DNA from: DATBIS01 sp036556805
GTDB lineage: Bacteria > Actinomycetota > UBA4738 > HRBIN12
Assembly: GCA_036556805.1 (NCBI GenBank)
Contig: DATBIS010000038.1
Span: 1-7,773, forward strand
Length of the DNA stretch: 7,773 nucleotides
Reading direction: 5' to 3'
Shown here: positions 5,635-7,773 of the stretch, one piece after another
Numbering within the stretch: the stretch's first letter is position 1
Layout: each line of letters opens with the position of its first letter
The notes under the pieces: generated by a model
The model's input: the letters and a program-made list of their open reading frames with translations, nothing else
Databases searched by the model: none
What the model was told of the DNA's origin: nothing
Translations under genes and position numbers: made by a program

Positions 5635-6344
5635 GCACGGAGGCAGCTGAGCCGGTCGCGCAGCCGGCGGAGCCCGTCGCCGAGCCGACGATCACCCTCG
5701 ACGACGTCCAGTCGAACGAGGAGCTCTCGCTCTACATCTCTTCCGCCGACCGCGTCATGGAGGGCCTTGGGTTCACCGAGCACGGGTTCCGCCACGCGAA
5801 CCTGGTGGGCCGGATCGCGTACCAGGTCTTGCACCGGCTCGGGTTCTCGGAGCACGCGGCGAACCTCGCGTGCGTGGCCGGCTACCTCCACGACGTCGGC
5901 AACATGTTCTCCCGCGAGTCGCACGGGCAGACCGGCGGGCTGCTCGTCTACCAGGCCATGAAGGACAAGCTGCCGGGCGCCGACCTCGCGACGATCGTCG
6001 CGGCGATCGCGAACCACGAAGAGGCCGACGGCTACGCGGTCTCGCCGTCGGCCGCCGCGGTGATCCTCGCGGACAAGTCCGACGTGCACCGCAGCCGCGT
6101 CCGGAAGTCGGGCCAGATCGAGTTCGACATCCACGACCGCGTGAACTACGCGGCCGAGCAGTCGTTCCTGCGGGTCGACTCCGACGCCCGCACGATCAAC
6201 CTCGAGCTCACGATCGACACCGAGATCAGCCAGGTCATGGAGTACTTCGAGATCTTCCTCGGGCGCATGCAGATGTGCCGCCAGGCCGCCGAGACGCTCG
6301 ACTGCCAGTTCCGGCTGACGATCAACGGGGGCCAGCTCGCGTGA
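5631..6344 (+). CDS. HD-domain metal-dependent phosphohydrolase
   Basis: A 237-residue soluble protein. Residues 1-20 are an Ala/Pro/Glu-rich tail with the repeat EPVAQPAEPVAEP. The HD domain follows, with the metal ligands in the expected order: H55 in HGFRHANLV, H87-D88 in GYLHDVGN, H98 in SHGQTGG, H129 in IANHEE, and D148 in ILADKSDVHRSR. Extra histidines between the HD pair and the final Asp suggest a two-metal site as in HD phosphodiesterases and the RNase Y HD domain, but no KH, GYP or other nucleotide-specific domain is present. Residues 186-237 (TINLELTIDTE ... CQFRLTING) look like a small alpha/beta C-terminal domain that I do not recognise. The GTG start overlaps the yajC stop and the TGA stop overlaps the secD GTG, each by 4 nt, so it is translated as part of the Sec accessory operon. 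The substrate is unknown. Confidence 0.82.
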   Translation: MSTEAAEPVAQPAEPVAEPTITLDDVQSNEELSLYISSADRVMEGLGFTEHGFRHANLVGRIAYQVLHRLGFSEHAANLACVAGYLHDVGNMFSRESHGQTGGLLVYQAMKDKLPGADLATIVAAIANHEEADGYAVSPSAAAVILADKSDVHRSRVRKSGQIEFDIHDRVNYAAEQSFLRVDSDARTINLELTIDTEISQVMEYFEIFLGRMQMCRQAAETLDCQFRLTINGGQLA

Positions 6345-7773
6345 GGAACACGCGCCCGCTGTGGTACTCGGTGATCTTCGTCGCGGTCCTCGTGATCGGG
6401 TCGATCGTGGGATTCGTCGCAGGGTCCCTCAAGCCGACGCTCGGTCTGGACCTCGAAGGCGGCCTGTCGGTGATCCTCGCGGCGCCCGAGGGCACGCCTC
6501 GCGACGTGCTCGACCAGGCACTCGAGAACATCCGCAACCGCGTGGACGCGTTCGGCGTCGGCGAGCCCGAGATCTTCGTGACCGGTAACAACATCGAGAT
6601 CCAGCTGCCGGGCCTCGCGCCGGGCACCATCCGGACGTCGCCGAAGGAGCAGTACTGCCTGGAGCGGGAGGGCTCGAGCTTCGGCTGCGCCGCCGACAAG
6701 GCCACGGCTGACCGGGCGCTCGGCGAGCTCGTCGTCTCGCCGCAGCCGAAGACCGTGTGCGTCGTCGACGGCGACGGCAAACTCGTCGACGCGGGCAAGC
6801 TGTGCTTCGACTCGCAGCCGGAGGCCGCCTCGGCCCTCACGGCGATCACGGTGGCGCCGAGACCGGCCCCCTCCGCGAGCCCGACACCCTCGCCGTCGCC
6901 GAGCCCCTCACCCGAAAAACAAGAGCAGTGCCTGATCTACCAGGGCGACACGTTCGGCTGTTTCCCCACGCTCAAGGCGGCGAACGACGCGAAGGACGCC
7001 CTCAAGACCAAGACGACCGAGAACACCTACTGCGTGACCACGCCGGAGGCCGGCTCCAGTCCCTCCGCCACGCCGACGCCGTCCGCGAGCCCCTCCGCCT
7101 CACCCTCCGCGAGCCCGGCCGCCGGCGTGTTCGCGACGCTCTCGAAGGACGACAACCCGGCTGACCTTCCTTGCAAGCTCGCCACGAAGGGCCAGGCAGA
7201 CTCTGCGCTTGCGGGGATCTCGGTCGCGCACGAGACCGAGCACTTCTGCGTGATCGGGTCCTCGGGCAAGAACCTCGGGTGCTACCTCACGCGCGAGGAG
7301 GCCGACGCGCGCCAGAAGGAGACCGGCCAGCAGCACCTGCTCGACGTGATCGGGCAGACGGCCCGCCTGGAGGAGCGCCGGGTCCAGTCGATCGTGCAAT
7401 CGACCGATCCCGCGTTCGCCACGACGCCGCTCACGTGTGCCACCCCGACGGAGGAAGCGACCCCCGCGTGCTCGTTCCAGAAGCTCGCGACTCAGGACGT
7501 CGTGTACCAGGGCACCGATCCACAGACGGGGCTGCCGGTGAAGTACCACCTGGGTCCGGTCGTCATCTCCGGCAGCGACATCAGCAAGGCCACCGCGGTG
7601 CTGCAGCAGGCGACGTCCCAGAGCTTCTCGTCCGGCTGGGCCGTGAGCTTCCAGCTGAAGGGCGAGGGCGTCGGCAGGTTCGCCGACCTCACGACGCAGC
7701 TCGCGACCCTCCGGAGCGGCGACCCCACGAAGCAGATCGCGATCGCGGTGGACCGCACGATCATCTCGAGCCC
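6341..7773 (+). CDS. secD: Protein translocase subunit SecD, 5' part, with cysteine-rich repeat insertion in the P1 domain
   Basis: Open from GTG 6341 (4-nt overlap with the HD gene) to the window end; 477 residues are visible and the downstream membrane domain is cut off. SecD, with SecF, uses the proton gradient to pull translocating proteins out of SecYEG. Residues 7-29 are the first membrane helix. LGLDLEGG (34-41) is the SecD D1 motif. IRNRVDAFGVGEPEI (64-78) and NNIEIQLPGL (83-92) are P1-domain strands. LLDVIGQTARLEERRV (333-348) resumes the normal P1 sequence, and GPVVISGSDI (405-414), VSFQLKGEGVGRFADLT (435-451) and KQIAIAVDRTIIS (464-476) are the usual P1 end. Between LPGL and LLDVIG, where ordinary SecD has only a short loop, there are about 230 extra residues (96-330) with ten cysteines and two Pro/Ser linkers. 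The flanking SecD motifs are in the same frame, so this is an in-frame expansion rather than a frameshift. Confidence 0.93.
   Translation, partial: MRNTRPLWYSVIFVAVLVIGSIVGFVAGSLKPTLGLDLEGGLSVILAAPEGTPRDVLDQALENIRNRVDAFGVGEPEIFVTGNNIEIQLPGLAPGTIRTSPKEQYCLEREGSSFGCAADKATADRALGELVVSPQPKTVCVVDGDGKLVDAGKLCFDSQPEAASALTAITVAPRPAPSASPTPSPSPSPSPEKQEQCLIYQGDTFGCFPTLKAANDAKDALKTKTTENTYCVTTPEAGSSPSATPTPSASPSASPSASPAAGVFATLSKDDNPADLPCKLATKGQADSALAGISVAHETEHFCVIGSSGKNLGCYLTREEADARQKETGQQHLLDVIGQTARLEERRVQSIVQSTDPAFATTPLTCATPTEEATPACSFQKLATQDVVYQGTDPQTGLPVKYHLGPVVISGSDISKATAVLQQATSQSFSSGWAVSFQLKGEGVGRFADLTTQLATLRSGDPTKQIAIAVDRTIISS
6857..6913 (+). repeat. First Pro/Ser-rich low-complexity linker in SecD
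   Basis: Residues 173-191 are almost entirely Pro, Ser, Ala and Thr, ending in alternating Ser-Pro. The segment separates repeat unit 2 from unit 3 and should be extended and flexible outside the membrane. Confidence 0.85.
7055..7126 (+). repeat. Second Pro/Ser-rich low-complexity linker in SecD
   Basis: Residues 239-262 consist of Ser-Pro, Thr-Pro and Ala repeats ending in PAAG. This linker lies within the hairpin of repeat unit 4, between C231 and C278, rather than between units. Confidence 0.85.

Larger units (their letters stand above)
6656..7330 (+). repeat. Five tandem cysteine-hairpin/helix units inside SecD P1
   Basis: Each unit reads Cys, short loop, Cys, then a helix-like stretch rich in Ala with a (A/D)xA(L) core, then a short strand leading to the next Cys. 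Cysteine pairs are C106/C116, C140/C155, C197/C207, C231/C278 and C303/C314. Loops of units 1, 3 and 5 are close to each other (CLEREGSSFGC, CLIYQGDTFGC, CVIGSSGKNLGC). Helix parts are ADKATADRAL, SQPEAASAL, TLKAANDAKDAL, TKGQADSAL and TREEADARQK. Unit boundaries are about 6656, 6758, 6929, 7031 and 7247. The repeat is clear at protein level but weak at DNA level, so it is old. That each pair forms a disulfide is an inference from regular spacing and external location. Confidence 0.65.

Noticed and set aside
6757..7164. Separate small Arg-rich protein overlapping secD in another frame
   Set aside because: Its composition is that of an out-of-frame reading of GC-rich secD, with no motif and no ribosome binding site worth noting.
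6614..7330. Frameshift or a separate gene embedded in secD
   Set aside because: Codon-by-codon reading from GTG 6341 shows no stop to the end of the window, and conserved SecD motifs on both sides of the insert are in the same frame. It is an in-frame expansion.

Overview
The window looks like a chromosomal segment of a high-GC, actinobacterium-like organism (Actinomycetota, possibly a deep-branching uncultured lineage). The evidence is the strong G/C bias at third codon positions, the chromosomal order yebC ... ruvC-ruvA-ruvB-yajC ... secD that is familiar from Actinomycetota, and a small sigma factor paired with a membrane protein. The assignment to phylum is an inference; no rRNA or tRNA gene is present to settle it.

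Layout: 1-511 is the 3' part of a YebC/PmpR-family gene (+). At 573-1301 a class I SAM-dependent methyltransferase lies on the minus strand, convergent with yebC. After a 69-bp divergent gap, 1371-1853 encodes a small ECF-type sigma factor. It overlaps by 14 nt with 1840-3036, a single-pass membrane protein with a short cytoplasmic N-terminus and an external beta-propeller, which is a candidate anti-sigma or sensor partner. A sigma-70-like promoter (TTGCCT, 17 bp, TAGACT) then leads into ruvC (3081-3593), ruvA (3590-4162) and ruvB (4159-5175). These three are joined by 4-nt stop/start overlaps and encode the whole Holliday-junction branch-migration and resolution machine. A short gap with another TAGACT box precedes yajC (5233-5634), an HD-domain phosphohydrolase (5631-6344) and secD (6341 to beyond the window end), again joined by 4-nt overlaps.

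Functionally the window has three blocks: a stand-alone methyltransferase plus sigma/membrane-sensor cassette, a DNA-repair operon, and a Sec-translocon accessory operon carrying an unexplained HD hydrolase.

The most unusual item is SecD. Its reading frame is open from 6341 to the end of the window. The first periplasmic domain is interrupted by about 230 residues that read as five consecutive cysteine-hairpin/helix units (ten cysteines), two of them stretched by Pro/Ser-rich linkers. No transposons, CRISPR arrays, RNA genes or convincing intrinsic terminators were seen. There is no gene-free stretch longer than 70 bases.
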